64,000 nucleotides of DNA from Malus domestica (GCF_042453785.1 NC_091671.1:14950001-15014000); one strand, 5' to 3'. Positions 32,180 to 44,855 are shown, numbered from the stretch's first letter. Notes: generated by a model from the letters alone, not told the origin. Made by a program: numbers and translations.

Positions 32180-33060
32180 ACATCTGATTCTCGAATCCTG
32201 AGATTTTTCTTTTTCCCTTCATTTCTTAATTGAACCATTTCTTGAATTTCTTCATCCACCATCTGAGCTTCGAGTATACGATCCACCAACACTGGCCTGA
32301 CTTGAAAACTAGCAAGAAAAGCTTCGTTTCGATCTTCCAACTCCAACTTTACTCCAGTTGCCCTCAGTTCAGCAAGAAGGGGAACACGACAAGCATATAA
32401 AACATTGAGTCTACCTTGAGGTTTCCTACTCAGTGCATCAGCTACCACATTAGCACGACCCGGATGATACTCAATAGTGCAGTCATAATCACTTAATAAT
32501 TCCATCCATCTTCGCTGACGAAGATTAAGATCATGTTGAGTAAATAGATACTGGAGACTCTTGTGATCATTGAAGATCCTAAACTTCTCACCATATAAAT
32601 AATGCCTCCAAATCTTCAAGGCAAAGACAATGGCTGCCAATTCAAGATCGTGAGTAGGATAATTCCTTTCATGATTCTTTAACTGTCAAGAAGCATAGGC
32701 AATCACTCTATTATGCTGCATCAAAACACATCCCAAACCATTCAAGGAAGCATCACTATAAATCTCAAAATTACCGCTATCATCAGGAAGTACCAATACT
32801 GGAGCATGAGTGAGGCAATATTTCAATTGCTGGAAACTACGCTCACAATTCTCATCCCACTCGAATTTAACATCCTTCCTGGTCAACTTCGTTAACGGCA
32901 AAGCAATCATAGAAAAATTCTGAACAAACCGTCGATAATAGCCTGCCAAACCAAGAAAACTTCGTACCTCAGTGACGGTTCGAGATTGCTCCCAATTTTC
33001 CACTGCTGCTATCTTTTGAGGATCTACTTGAATTCCTTGAGTCGATACAACATGCCCCAA
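32131..33060 (-). pseudogene. pol: Gypsy RNase H domain (broken)
   Basis: The stretch 32686-33060 contains the end of RT (the connection region with [15 protein letters not shown]) and the RNase H start [22 protein letters not shown] stop follows at about 32683, after VIAYAS. The stretch 32131-32640 resumes with [18 protein letters not shown] and continues to [15 protein letters not shown], the usual RNase H end. Only a point stop separates the two halves. Confidence 0.9.
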
Positions 33061-33997
33061 AAAATGCCACTTCAGTCAACCAAAACTGACATTTACTGAA
33101 CTTGGCATACAACTGATGTTCCCTCAACTTCTTTAATACCAAGTTAAGATGTCGGATATGATCTGCTTTAGATTTAGAGTATACCAGAATATCATCAATA
33201 AAAACAATAACAAATTTATCAAGATATTGTTGGAATACCTCGTTCATTAGCCTCATGAAAGTTGCAGGCGCATTAGTCAACCCAAATGGCATAACCAGAA
33301 ATTCATAATGTCCGTAACGGGTTCTGAAAGCCGTCTTAGGTACATCTTCATCCTTAATCTTCAACTGATAATAACCAAATCTCAAGTCAATCTTAGAGAA
33401 TACACACGCACCTTTCAGCTGGTCAAACAAATCATCGATACGAGGCAATGGATAACGGTTTTTAATCGTTACCCGGTTCAATTGCCTATAATCAATGCAC
33501 AATCTCAGAGTTCCATCTTTCTTCCTTACAAATAATACTGGAGCTCCCCAAGGTGACGAACTAGGTTGAATGAAACCTTTATCAAGTAATTCTTGTAACT
33601 GAATTTTTAATTCTCTCAACTCAGCTGGAGCCATTCTATAAGGAGTTAGAGATATAGGATCAGTACCTGGAAGCAAATCAATAGAGAATTCCACATCTCT
33701 GTCTGGCGGCAACCCCGGAAAATCATCAGGAAATACATCAGGATAATGCCTGACCATACCAACTTCTTCTACACTGTTAGGAACAACATCATTTAACACC
33801 ACATGTGCTAAATATCCTTGGCAACCCTTCGATAATAACTTCCTTGCTCTTATGGCAGAAATAACACCATGTCTCACCCCACTTCTTTCACCCACAAAAG
33901 TAACCTCGGGTAGTCCATGACGATAAAAAGTAACTGATTTCCCATAACAATCAATATGGGCACGATTATAATGCAACCAATCTGCTTCGAGAATCAC
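33061..33997 (-). pseudogene. pol: Gypsy reverse transcriptase (nearly intact frame)
   Basis: It contains the conserved blocks [52 protein letters not shown] and the catalytic FIDDILVYS. The frame is open over about 310 codons. It then breaks by a one-base insertion (a run of six T on the coding strand near 33060) just before the LGHVVS segment. A one-base deletion near 33994 separates it from the protease. Confidence 0.92.
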
Positions 33998-34254
33998 ATC
34001 AAAATCACAATATCTAATGGAATAAGATCAGCTAGCATAACTACGCCCTCTACCATCACTGGACACCCAAGATACACACTATCAACATAACACTTATCTC
34101 CTCTAGGCATGGCAAACTCTAAATCAAATCCTAGAGGCGACGGGTGAGGTTGAGTCATTTGAGCAAACGTATGAGAAATCACAGAATGCGTAGCACCACA
34201 ATCAATCAAAACTCTAGCAAAATGACCAAGAATATTTAACGTACCCATGATCAA
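33994..34254 (-). pseudogene. pol: Gypsy aspartic protease
   Basis: The active-site motif ARVLIDCGATHSVISHTFA is present. The frame is short and ends by a frameshift near 33998, where the family would read DFDVILGMDWL. Confidence 0.85.
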
Positions 34255-35698
34255 ATCGGGATGGTTCTGAGCATCTTGAAGTGAGATGTGATTAACACGC
34301 CCCTGAGCTTGCTGTCGTCCACCACGACTTCTGATGCCTTGATTACCTCGCCCCTGAGAAGTACGTCCCTGGCCTGACTGACTAGGCTGCCTAGATGATC
34401 CTGTACCACCAGCAGCAACTTCCCCCTGACGGGGCTGACCTCCCTAATGCCACTGAGATCCACCAGCTGGCATGGAAGAATAAGAAGAATAACCCCCAAA
34501 GTCCTGGGAATACCCCGTCTGAGAATAAGGCTCCTAGGATACTGATAAGGTCCAGAAGCATAAGGAGCAGCATCTCCCTGGTAGTGGTAAGCACCACCAC
34601 GACCCGACTGGCCATAACTACCCGGTCCAAAGCTCTGCTGAATCGGCGCTGGAGGTGGCATAGTGGTCTGCTGAGGTCTCTGCTGACCCTGGGGACAGTG
34701 AGAAGCCCGATGTCCCATTTTCCCACAAGTATAACAAGCACCACCACCTCTCCTACACTTACCATGATGACGAAAATTACAACGGCAGCACTACGGAGCA
34801 CCATAACCACCAGCACCACCGGAATCCTCAGCCTCTGGAATCTGGGTCCACCAGAAAATCTTCCACCACTTCTCATCGGGCCAGTGATACTATATCTTCC
34901 ACTAGAAGATTTCGAACTCGCTCCACTCTTCTTAAAATTCTGCGTCTTGCGAGGTCCCGGAATGGAGATACCCTTACCTTTATCATCCTTCTTCTGACCA
35001 TCATTCTTGTCCTCGTCATCCTCACTGTCACTGGGAAGATTATCGGAGTCCTCCATCCTAACCAAAATCTCGAAAAACTCATGATAATCGGCGCAGGGAA
35101 GTGCACTGGCAAAAGTCCGCTATTTTCTCTTAGTTCCCAACTTGAAACGTCGAAACATCTCCACCTGATTACCAGCTGTATCAGGGTCATAACGAGACAA
35201 ATCAGTAAACTTTCTGTAGTACTCATGTGCTTGCATATTCCTTTGTTTCAATCGAGTAAATTCCTGTTTCTTGCGATCAATGTACTCTGGAGGGACAAAT
35301 GTCTTCATAAAGTTCTCTTTGAATACTTTCCAGTCAGCAGCTGTCTCAGGTGACATATACCTAGTCTGATTTTCCCACCAAGCTGCTGGCTCACGGCCCA
35401 AAAACCAGGTAGTGGTCTCAACCCACCTATCAGCAGGACAGTTCCTCTGACTTTGCATCACCTGAAACGTCTTCTCAATATGGTCTAGCCATTTCTCTGC
35501 CCCCTCGTGACCCTCATCACCCATAAAACGATCCAACTTCAAATTGTACATAGTCTCCAGGTGTGTCCTCTGAGGAGGGGGAGGAGGACGAATTGCATTC
35601 TGTAAAGACTGGGCCATTGCTTCCCATAACTGAGTAATATCAGGGAAATTAGGTTCAGAAGTACGGCGGGATTCCCTATGTTCCCTACGAGGCGGCAT
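34255..35698 (-). pseudogene. gag: Gypsy gag (broken)
   Basis: It starts MPPRREHRESRR at 35698. The retrotransposon gag core includes EKWLDHIEKTFQVM, WVETTTWFLGREPAAWW and FKENFMKTFVPPEYIDRKKQ. A frameshift lies near 35120. The nucleocapsid CCHC box CYTCGKMGHRASHC lies at about 34695-34740 in another frame. A proline-, glycine- and glutamine-rich tail follows. At least two frame breaks are present. Confidence 0.88.
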
Positions 35699-35759
35699 AA
35701 TTCTGACAGAAAACATCAAAAGATCATTATAGCATTAACAATTATACAGGACTACAACC

Positions 35760-35777
35760 TAGGTTCTGATACCAAAC
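35760..35777 (-). other. Primer-binding site of the gypsy element
   Basis: On the minus strand TTTGGTATCAGAACCTAG directly follows the 5' LTR end (GTGTGTCA). It matches the initiator-methionine tRNA 3' end (TGGTATCAGA). Confidence 0.85.
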
Positions 35778-37976
35778 TGACACACCCCAATCCTAGAATC
35801 AAGGCGTGCTGGCCGTCACGTGAGTGTGACGTAGCCAAAATTCGACACGGAAGCAAGATATAACATAAATATGAAGGAATTTAAACCAACCACTAGCAGT
35901 AAAACCTACTAGCATAAAAGAGGGAATTATAAAGTAAAACATACGAATTTAGAGCGTAGGTATAAGTGCAGTCAAGTAGGACCATAATTAAAGTACAACA
36001 CCCGCAGGTGAGTCCTACATGCAGAACGTCTGTCAGAATGCCGAAAAAGACCTCGTGAGCCACCAACTGCTAACTAGAACCTGGAGGGGCGCAAAACAAA
36101 GGTGAGTGGGTCAGTAAAACCAAAGATTTTCCAAAAACATTTATTTAAAACGTTTCTAACCCCTCACCGTAAAACCTGTATACTTTCCCAGAAAAATAGT
36201 ATATAAACATATATATATATATATCATCAAAACTCAGCTTACCATCTATCAACATAACATCTCAGAAAGAATATGCCATGCCATGCCAAAATATAATATG
36301 AATGCATCAATATAACTCAGGTGAAATAATAAATCAACCGGAGACCCTGCAGTGGTCCTGTACGGCTGATTCTATAGCTCAATATCTCATCAAGCCGGAG
36401 TCACCAACTGTGACCTGTACGGCCCTGCCGGAGTCACCAACTGTGACCTGTACGGCACTACACTGCACATAAGTCGGAACTACCTATAGTAGTCTATACG
36501 ACTAAGATGGTGAAATAATACGCTCTAGTGCTTCTCTCATCAATCATCTGTGCACATAATCTAAGGTCACCCACCAGTCGGAACCCCTCTAATGGTCAGT
36601 AGGATTTGCATGTCGGAACCACCTCTAGTGGTCTGTACGACATCCACCTACTTGGATCTAAGGCGAGCGTGCGGTGTGGTGAATACTATAAGCACTAATA
36701 CCAAAGGTGCAGTTTATGAGCTCACAATGCAATCACATCATCATTCATTCATATAAACCATATAAACTCACCTGTGCGTCCACGGCACCAATTCACACAT
36801 ATATATGCATCAATTATCAATTCATAACTCATAATATGCATGCATGGCATTTTAGAATATAATTTCATATAAACGCATTTTCTAGGAAAACAGTAGTATA
36901 TAGGTAATACGAAAACAAAACTGCCCACTCACTGATAAGTCGATGGGTCGTAACCCCCGTGACGTCCCTGGATGTGCTCGTCCTCGGGATAGGTGTCACC
37001 TATATGCGAAACAACTATAAAAACGTTAATTTAAACACATAACCAACAATTCGAAATAACTTCTCATACGATGCTCAATTTGGGTATATGAATATACCAC
37101 ATCGACCTACTCGACGTCACGGACGTCGAGAAATTTTTAGAAAAATTTTTGGAAGCTGCACGCACCCCCACGTGCCGGGACAGGCACGGGGACATGCGCC
37201 CCCACGTGCATCATCCCTAACCTCGGCTCGCCGGACTGAACTTTCCGGTGGCCGGTTTCCGGCCAAATTTGAAACTCCTTGTTCTCTTTAGTTTCTCAAC
37301 CATTTTCTTCGTATTTTATATCAAAATGAAGCCCCAAACATGTAGATTCACGATATACTACTTTAAAGCTCTAAAAACAACTAAATCTCATCGGGAAAAT
37401 CCAAGAAAAACCGGCCAAACTCGAACCTAGTGATCCCGACGTCCAAATCCTTCAAACGAAGCACTCCGAGCTTCCTTGGGACCTCACTAAGCTCACTATA
37501 AGCTTAGAATTCCCTGAAATGCAACATTTCACGTGTGCATGAACAGTGACAAAAAATGAGGGTTCGGGTTTTACGTTATTTCGAAGGTTTCCCTTCCTAA
37601 AAGTAGCACCAAACGACTCAGAGCATCACAAGGATGAAGAATCTTACCTTGTTTGCTTCGATCCACGGAGTTTTGGATGGTTTTGGTGAGGTCTGTACTA
37701 TCGGGGTGAGAGAGAGAGCAGGGAATCGTGAGGGAGGAGAGAGAGAGTTACGGGAAAGAGGGAGAGGACATGGAGTGTGTGAGGTGTCCAACACCAATCC
37801 TCACCATCCATTTCATCTAATTCCCTAACCAAAAAATTAACAAAAGCCAAAATTTTAATCCAAAACTTATAATAAGTTAATCCAAATAACGTCACACACA
37901 CATACCTTAATACCCGCTAAAGGTAAATCCGTCATTTCACGCTCCCGATATAAAATTTTCGGGACGGGCTATGACA
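35778..37976 (-). repeat. 5' LTR of the gypsy element
   Basis: About 2.2 kb, TGACACACCCCAATCC to GGGCTATGACA in plus view. It is the uninterrupted version of the left LTR. Confidence 0.92.
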
Positions 37977-39029
37977 GATGCATGTACGAATTGGACGCTT
38001 ATTGAAGATGTTGCGTTGTGTACTAGCTGGGTTGAAATTACTCATAATTTTCTTACGGGTAATGAAATGCAGTTGTGAGAAATGTGAAGTCTTATTCATA
38101 CCAATTTTCTTGAGAAAATTGGTGGGAAAAGAACCAAACAATCGATGTCCAGTCGTTGGAAAATACTTAACCAATCGTTTAGTATGTGGAGAGACGTCTT
38201 GGCACAAGCTAGTAGTAATCTTCGAAGTGGGGAAAATTTAGCGGATTAGGTAATAATATATTATTTGTTTGTTTGTACTATACCCAAATTGACATTATAA
38301 TTATTTGTTTGTATTATTTATTTGTTAGCTATTTTCATTATAATTATTTGTTTGTATTATTGATTTATTACCTACTTTCATTATAATTATTTCTTCTCCC
38401 GCATTGTGTAGGAATTTCAAACACAAGCTTGGCATAATGCCAAAACCAAAAGCAAAGACAAATCATTCAACCAGTGGAACTGTTGGAATATTATCAAAGA
38501 TTGTCCTAAATTCAGAGTTTTGCCTGTCGTTCCAGAAGTTTTCATGAACAGCACCCCTTTACAATCTACACTCTACACCCGATCATGCCTCGCATGTTCA
38601 TGAAGATGACGCAGAAGAAGTGCCCGAAACGCCCCCTGAACAAGCGTCGGGGCAATTAGGCCTCAAGGTAAAAAGGCTTCAAAGAGAAAAGAGAGTGCTT
38701 CAAAGAATGATTATGCAAAGTATATGGAAGAACTTGCTCGCCAAGGTGAATTGACTTTGGTGCAGGAAATGGCGAAATTTAAGGCTGATAAGGCTAGAGA
38801 GAAGGCAAAAGCTATAGCTATTGAGAGAGCATTTCAAGCTAATGAGAGAGAAAGAGAGCTACTTAGGCAAGAAAGGGAACATGTTAGAGAAGAAATAATG
38901 GCTCAACGAGATCGTGACATTATGAACACGCCTTTAGAAGGGAAGTCTCCAAATTCTAAATATTTTTGGAAGTCGGAGAAAGCGGACATGGTGCGAAGGA
39001 GGCGTGTAAGAAGAGCGAGAGCAAGATGA

Positions 39030-39386
39030 GATGGTCCTAGCACGACAAGAGAAGATCATCCTAGCACCACAAATTGGTTAAGTGATGATGAATAAAGTAC
39101 TTTTTGTAATCGGAACCCATAATTATCCAATCACTTTGGGTTGTAATTTATTATTTATTGAATACAGTACTTTATGTTGTTTCCAATTTATTAAATTTAG
39201 TACTTTATTTAAAGTGAGTAAATTTATTTAATTTGGTAATTTATTTATACCAAGAGAATCCTTACTCAAATGACATAAACACACCAAATAAAATTACATA
39301 AACATACCAAATAATAAAAAACTCGCTAAATGAACTAAAAAAAACACACCAAATAAAAACAAACACACTAAATGAACTTAAGTATC
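39030..39386. other. AT-rich spacer between Harbinger ORF1 and transposase, right arm
   Basis: Mirrors 24848-25228; convergent gene tails, no other gene. Confidence 0.6.
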
Positions 39387-40783
39387 TTAAGCTTGTTTCA
39401 ATTCCCACTGGTGCTCTATCAAGTCAATTTGTCGGGCATTATGCATATATGGCCTTTGAAGTGCAGTATATCGTTGAATGAGTCTTTCATTGTAACGTCC
39501 ATCCCTTTCTAATAGCTCGTGTTGCACGGGTTATTCGGTGGCGTCATAAGCACAATATATTTGTGTTATGGAATTGTTCATCGTGTTTGGCTCATATTCA
39601 TCAACGACATCATAATCGTACCCATCTTCCACAATCATGTTGTGAGAAATGATGCATGTCATCATGATGGATCGAAGTGACTCTACATCAAACATTCTGG
39701 CAGCACCCCTAACAATTGCCCATCAAGCTTGGAGGATACCAAAACAACGCTCCACATCTTTCCTGCACCCCTCTTGACAACTTGCAAAGTGTTTTTCCTT
39801 TGCACTTCGCGGACGTGGCACTGTTTTGACGAACGTTGACCACCTTGGGTAAATGCCGTCTGTTAGGTAGTATGGCCTGTCGTACTTATGTCCATTGACC
39901 CAGTACGTGACTTTGGTTGCCTTTCCTTGTAGGACATCATTGAACACTTGGGATTGGGCAAGGACATTAAGGTCATTTTGTGCTCCTGAAACCCCAAAAA
40001 CTGTGTGCCAAATCCATTTATCAAAAGATGCCACCGCCTCCAAAATGATACTTTTTTCTTATTTTCTGTCCCCATAAGCGCTTTGCCATGCACGTGGACA
40101 TTTTTTCCAGGTCTAGTGCATACAGTCGATGCTTCTAATCAACCAAGGAAAACCTCACATCTCGCCCTTCTCTAGAAGCCTTTGCAAGTCCATGCAGTAG
40201 GTTTCCGGAGGTATTCTGCGGTGTACATAGATTCGATTGCTCTGCAAAACCTCATCAAGGACTCAAGAATGGTTGATTTTCCCATCCTTGCTATCTCATT
40301 CACTTGGTCTGCAAATGCTCCATATGCAAGCATTCGTAAGGCAGTAGTAATGTTTTGCTCAGGAAGGAGACCCATAGCACCAAAAGCATCATTCTTTTGC
40401 ATAAAGTAAAAATCATGGTTGCAAACAACAATCATGATTTTGTTAAACAAACGTTGTTCAATTCTAAAACAACGTCTAAAGTATGTATTAGGGAATGCAT
40501 TATTACGGTCAAAATAATCGTCCAAGAGTTCCATACCTCGTCGTTAGCTGCTTTTATCAAGGTTTCCGAAACGGCTGGGCTTGCAGATCTAACCCATAAC
40601 TTGGATGATTTGACGAAAATGTGAGGGTCTGCCCATTCTTACTTCGTCATCTCTCCTTCTACGCTCCTCATCATCTTTCCTCTCATTTTACGCCACATGG
40701 AGTTTGAACACTCCTTCTGATTGGTTAAACAATTATTCCTCTTGCTGATCGATTTCCCACGTCATCCTTGAAGAAAAAGACAT
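39387..40783 (-). pseudogene. PIF/Harbinger transposase pseudogene, right arm
   Basis: The minus-strand start is MSFSSRMTWEIDQQEE at 40783. The longest open parts are 40172-40534, with ELLDDYFDRNNAFPNTYFRR and EIARMGKSTILESLMRFC (helix-turn-helix-like), and 39723-40043, with FDKWIWHTVFGVSGAQNDLN, the aspartate region of the nuclease, and KDVERCFGILQA. The end DLIEHQWELKQA is intact at 39387. Frame breaks lie near 40550, 40170 and 39720. It is the inverted partner of 23464-24847 and not functional. Confidence 0.85.
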
Positions 40784-41346
40784 TGTAAGAAAGAAGCAGA
40801 AACTAGGAATAATGATAGACTTCAGAAAATTAGTGTGAGATTTCTGAGGATGGATAGTGGATTATATGGAGGATTCAGAAATGATTAGGTTGTAGATAAT
40901 GTCACGTGGCATGCCATCATTCGTTAAAAATCTGATCGAAATCTATCCTTAAAGATTATAAACAGATTGTGACACATGGCGCGACGTGATTGGTTAAAAA
41001 TCTAATCAGAAATCTATCCTCAACGATTATGAAAAAGTAACGACACGTGGCACGATGACATTGGATAAAAATCTTATCGAAATCCATCACCAATAATTGT
41101 CTTTTCGGATAATGACACGTGTTGCAACGAGAACGATTAAAAATCTTATCCGAAATTACAAATTAAATTATTTTGTATTATTTTATAAATTAAAAAAATA
41201 CTAATATTTTATTACCTATTGTCAGGGCTATTTAGTGTAGGGGTGGATATGCAAAAAACTGTTACCATTTATTAAAGACATTTACTGTTCACTGAGTGGA
41301 TTAAATAGTGAATAGCCTGGGAGAGCTTTCCCACGGTGGAACTGCT

Positions 41347-42230
41347 TGTATCTCTAACGTGCTGGTCGGACATTGTTGAACCTCTCGTGCTGCATATGGT
41401 AGGATCATTATTATTTCAGCAATGTCACTATCATCTGACCGAAAATGGCAAGAAAAAAAAGTATTTTTCATAGATCAAAATAGTCTCATTCACAGGTGAA
41501 ATTTACTGGGGAAAAACGTTGTTCATCCATTCCTATTTTCACCTATCCTGTTACCATGCCTTAAAGATGGGTAAATCCACGGCCCCAAAAATTTCTAGTC
41601 ACACACTATATTTATTTCTATTTACTTTTGTGTTCTTCTTCCGTAGAAAGTTTTCTCATACAAATTTTACATCGTCGTACATTCGTAGGTCATAATTTCC
41701 AAATTTTCATACCACCAGACCAAAAAGATAGCGTCCACTGTGTTAAAAGATCAAACGTAGAAATTGAGGCACACCCTCGTGCATGGAATAAAGCCATAGC
41801 AGATGGTGTATTAGAGGAAATCAGCTGCCATGCTTGCATAGTTGCACCACCGCTCCTTTTGAACGGAAAAGAAGGACATGCAGTCAAATTCCAGACTGTC
41901 TGCACATACTGCTATGACCATTACCTACTACAACTACAAAAAGTTATAGGATTATTAGCTTCAATTATTTTCGGCCCTGATATGACCATTAAAGAGGTCA
42001 AATGATTTATCTTTTCGTGTTTTGTAATGTTGCAATAATTTTTTTTGGTGGTTGATTAGGGTTGTTCGTTCATGGGTTTGAGGGACTATTAATGTATATT
42101 CTTGGGGATTTTTGGATTTCAAATTTCAAATTATTACTTATTAGAGATACATACTTATTTCAATGCAAAGTTAGGTGAATAATACCAAAATTTCGAGTTC
42201 AAAAGTATAACTAATGTGAAGGCCTTTTTC
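41347..42230. other. Segment with one unrecognised open frame
   Basis: Single-copy-looking sequence between the Harbinger pair and the copia remnant. It holds the open stretch described separately at 41571-42005. No promoter or splice structure is convincing. Confidence 0.5.
41571..42005 (+). other. Unrecognised open stretch without an ATG start
   Basis: The frame is open from about 41565 to TGA at 42003. The clearest part, from 41628, translates to SFLIQILHRRTFVGHNFQI, then a segment with AHPRAWNKAIADG, SCHACIVAPPLLL and TVCTYCYDHYL. The paired cysteines (CHAC, CTYCYDHY) hint at metal binding. The only in-frame ATG is near the end (about 41983), so this is a fragment or internal exon. A plausible acceptor (TTCTTCCGTAG) ends at 41645. 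I do not recognise the family; a gene relic or an old viral insertion are both possible. Confidence 0.4.
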
Positions 42231-42917
42231 TGTCTGATAGTGTGAATTGAAATATAGTTCAGTAAATTGATATTTTGGAAGAAAAAAAAGAATCGAAGAA
42301 AGATGAATTCACAAGGGAGAGGAAATCGTTGCTTCTTTCTCTTTGCAAATCACAGAGGAAATATTCTTCTCATTGATTGCTTCTTTGACTCCCATCCAAG
42401 TCGTGTAAAAGAGAATAAAACCATTAGAAGCTCTTAGCTGGATCACTCTCTTTATAAACTGATCACAATCACTCATTTAGCTAATAACTAGGATCATTAC
42501 ACATGACATTCATGGCCTTACATACTTAGCAATCTTAAGCACAAGTGAATACACAATTAAACACATGGCTTATTCACTAATACTAATCAGTTCACTGCTT
42601 ATAATTCAACACTCCCCTTTAAGCTTTGAGTTGATTTTACTCCAAGAAAATCTCTATGGTAGTTGAATTGATCCTTGGTGAAAATATCTACCAATTGTTC
42701 ATTTGTGGGACAGTACACCAGATCAATTATGCCATCCTGAAATGCATTCTTGATGAAGTGGTATCTTTTATCAATATGGTTTGTCTTTTGGTGAAACATT
42801 GGGTTCTTAGTGATGGTAATTGTAGATGTGTTGTCACACTGCAATGGAGTTGCTTCAGTTTGAAGTTCTCCAAAATCCTCTAGTACAAATCTTAACCAGA
42901 TTGCCTGTGTTGTTTAA
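42231..42917 (-). mobile_element. Copia LTR-retrotransposon remnant (RNase H end plus 3' LTR)
   Basis: On the minus strand the RNase H C-terminus begins at about 42910 (QAIWLRFVLEDFGE, CDNTSTITITKNPMFH, IDKRYHFI, EQLVDIFTKDQF), typical of Ty1/copia. A polypurine tract (AAAGGGGAG) and an LTR (42231-42611, TGTTGAATTATAAGC to CTATCAGACA) with TATAAA at about 42447 follow. Everything upstream is missing; it ends exactly at the TTAA-flanked element at 42918. Confidence 0.85.
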
Positions 42918-43496
42918 GGGGGTGTAGTCAAATGAGGATTTTAAATGATTTTAAAAAACTTTAGAATCATGGTGTAGTAAACTAGGATTTTAAAATATTT
43001 TAAAAGAATCCATTCAAATACAGGGATAGTCAATTAAAGGATTTTAAAAGACTTCAGAATTCTGGTGTAGGATTTAAAAAGATTTTTATAGAGTCCATGC
43101 AAATCTATAGCTATTAAAAAATTTATAGATTTTGAAGGATTTATTTCAATAAGAGATTTTATAGGATTTGAGAAGGGATTATAAGCATAACAAAATCCTA
43201 CCCCTACCCCTATGATTTTTTTTCAACCCTCTCGCTCTTTCTCTCGCTCTCTCTCCATTCTGCAACTCGATCTTTCTTTCTCACTCTCCATTTTCTTCCA
43301 AACATAGAACCTGCCAACCTAATTTCCTTTCACGTTCATCCGTCATTGTCCCAGTTGCAAACTTGAAATTTTTGAATTGTACAATATTTTTTGAATTTTG
43401 AATTTCTTTATTTTGGACTGTGTAATAGTATTTCTTGTAATGCTTTGATGGGAAGTGTTAATGGCTACTAGCAGTTCTTGTAATGATTATGCGTTC

Positions 43497-44806
43497 TGTG
43501 ACAGCCCTTCCCGAAGTGAGAAATATTGTATTTGGGATGACGTGAAATGTCTATTTTACCCTTGAGCATTGTGTGGTGTTGTGTGGTTTAAGTTTTGGAT
43601 GTGGACCAAATATGTTAAGTACTAATTGTTTGGACCCAATTAGAACTAAGTTTTTTCCTTGTTTTTGGTTGGCTGCAACTTGGACCACACACTCACACAC
43701 ACACATCAACCCGTTGACCCTCTCTCTCTCCTTCCCTCTCGAGTTTTCTTCCATTTCCGTACAATTGTATGGACAATCTCTCAAATCTACTTTTTCATGC
43801 ACGGATCGAGTTTGTAAACACCATCATCACCTTCCTTGTAACCATACAAACTCAACTATACCCTTGGTTGGACATGAGGGCTTCGGGAACCTCTGGAACT
43901 AAAAGCTCCGATGAGGTGCACTGTTCACTCGTTGTGATCGCATTGGTTTCAGGTAGTTTTAAGACTTAGAAAGGTTTTATTCTTGCTTTTCTAGTACTTT
44001 GGGTTAATTTTGAAGTAGTTTTGACGTAGAAACACTCATGTCTAGTGAGTTGCAGGGTGGTCGAATTATCGTGACTTTTTCTGGTGAATTTCCAGTGGAT
44101 TTAAGAGCTAAAAGAGGTAAGGATTTGTTCCTTTCATCCTAAGCTTCATTTTGGTTCAAATTTCATGGATTTTGGTAGAGAATTGAGTGAGAAATTAAGC
44201 TTAGACAATTTTCTAGAATTCGGAAATCACAGTGGTACCGACGCCGAACTCCGACGAACCAAGGAAGAAGGAGGCGAATATTTCGTCAAAGTTGATGGAA
44301 TATTCTAACGGCGTCAGGTATCTTTAACGGTATATGCTGATTTTTAACAAAATATTCCCTAACGCCGTTAGGGATTCCGTTTGGTGTGTCAGGCACATGC
44401 CTGTGCATGGCCGCGCATGTAGACAGTGCCTTGGCAGGAGCGTGAGGGCGCGTGGGATGTAGGAATTTTTGTAAAAAAATTTGAGGATGTTTGTAGGGTT
44501 GAGTAGGCCACGTTGGTATATTCAAATACCCCATTTGAGCAATGTATGAAAAGTTATTACCTAGTTTTGATTATGTGCTTAAAATAACGTTTAAATAGTT
44601 GTTTCACATATAGGTGAGACCTATCCAGAGGAAGAGCACAGTCAAACGAGACTCGGGGGTTACGATCCTTCCACATATCAGTGAGTGGGTTTTTGGTTTT
44701 CAGTATATATACATACTTGGTATTTTTCCCAGAAAACTTAATTAAATGATTTGATATTTTGAAATGCCATGTCAAATGCTCTATGTTTGATTATGCATTA
44801 GTATGG

Positions 44807-44855
<49 letters not shown>

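Larger units (their letters stand above)
27047..37976 (-). mobile_element. Ty3/gypsy LTR retrotransposon, Tekay/Del-type chromovirus
   Basis: Full structure on the minus strand. LTRs of about 2.2 kb lie at 27047-30798 (enlarged by a 1.5-kb solo LTR) and 35778-37976, both TGACACACCCC...ACA in plus view. Target duplication GATG lies at 27043-27046 and 37977-37980. The tRNA-Met-type primer-binding site sits next to the right LTR and the polypurine tract next to the left LTR. Domain order is gag, protease, RT, RNase H, integrase with a chromodomain-like C-terminus. The reading frame has stops and single-base indels, so it is inactive. It inserted into Harbinger ORF1. Confidence 0.93.
27034..39029 (+). 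pseudogene. Harbinger ORF1 pseudogene, right arm, split by a gypsy element
   Basis: The frame starts MTTD at 27034 and is interrupted after 13 bases by the gypsy element (27047-37976). Coding sequence resumes at 37977 with remnants of the SANT-like domain (ISSNL-type end near 38240) and an intron beginning GTAATAATATA. Exon 2 runs from about 38413, containing EFQTQAWHNAKTKSKDKSFN. The last open stretch, 38724-39029, encodes MEELARQGELTLVQEMAKFK through RRRRVRRARAR. Stops in exon 1 (for example near 38077) show it was already decaying or decayed after the split. It is the inverted partner of 25229-26298. Confidence 0.82.
22929..41346. mobile_element. Head-to-head pair of PIF/Harbinger elements (composite)
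   Basis: Two copies of one Harbinger family lie as a large inverted repeat. The left arm is about 22929-26600: transposase (+), then ORF1 (-). The right arm is about 26740-27046 plus 37977-41346: ORF1 (+), then transposase (-), split by a gypsy element. The outer right end (CCACGGTGGAACTGC) is a recognisable TIR. On the left, the outer 90 bp or so, including the TIR, are missing. The inner TIRs, expected next to ORF1 as in the short derivative at 15673, are absent at the centre (26600-26740). Both copies are degenerate. The pair looks like an inverted duplication that lost its inner ends, or two insertions joined by deletion. Confidence 0.8.
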
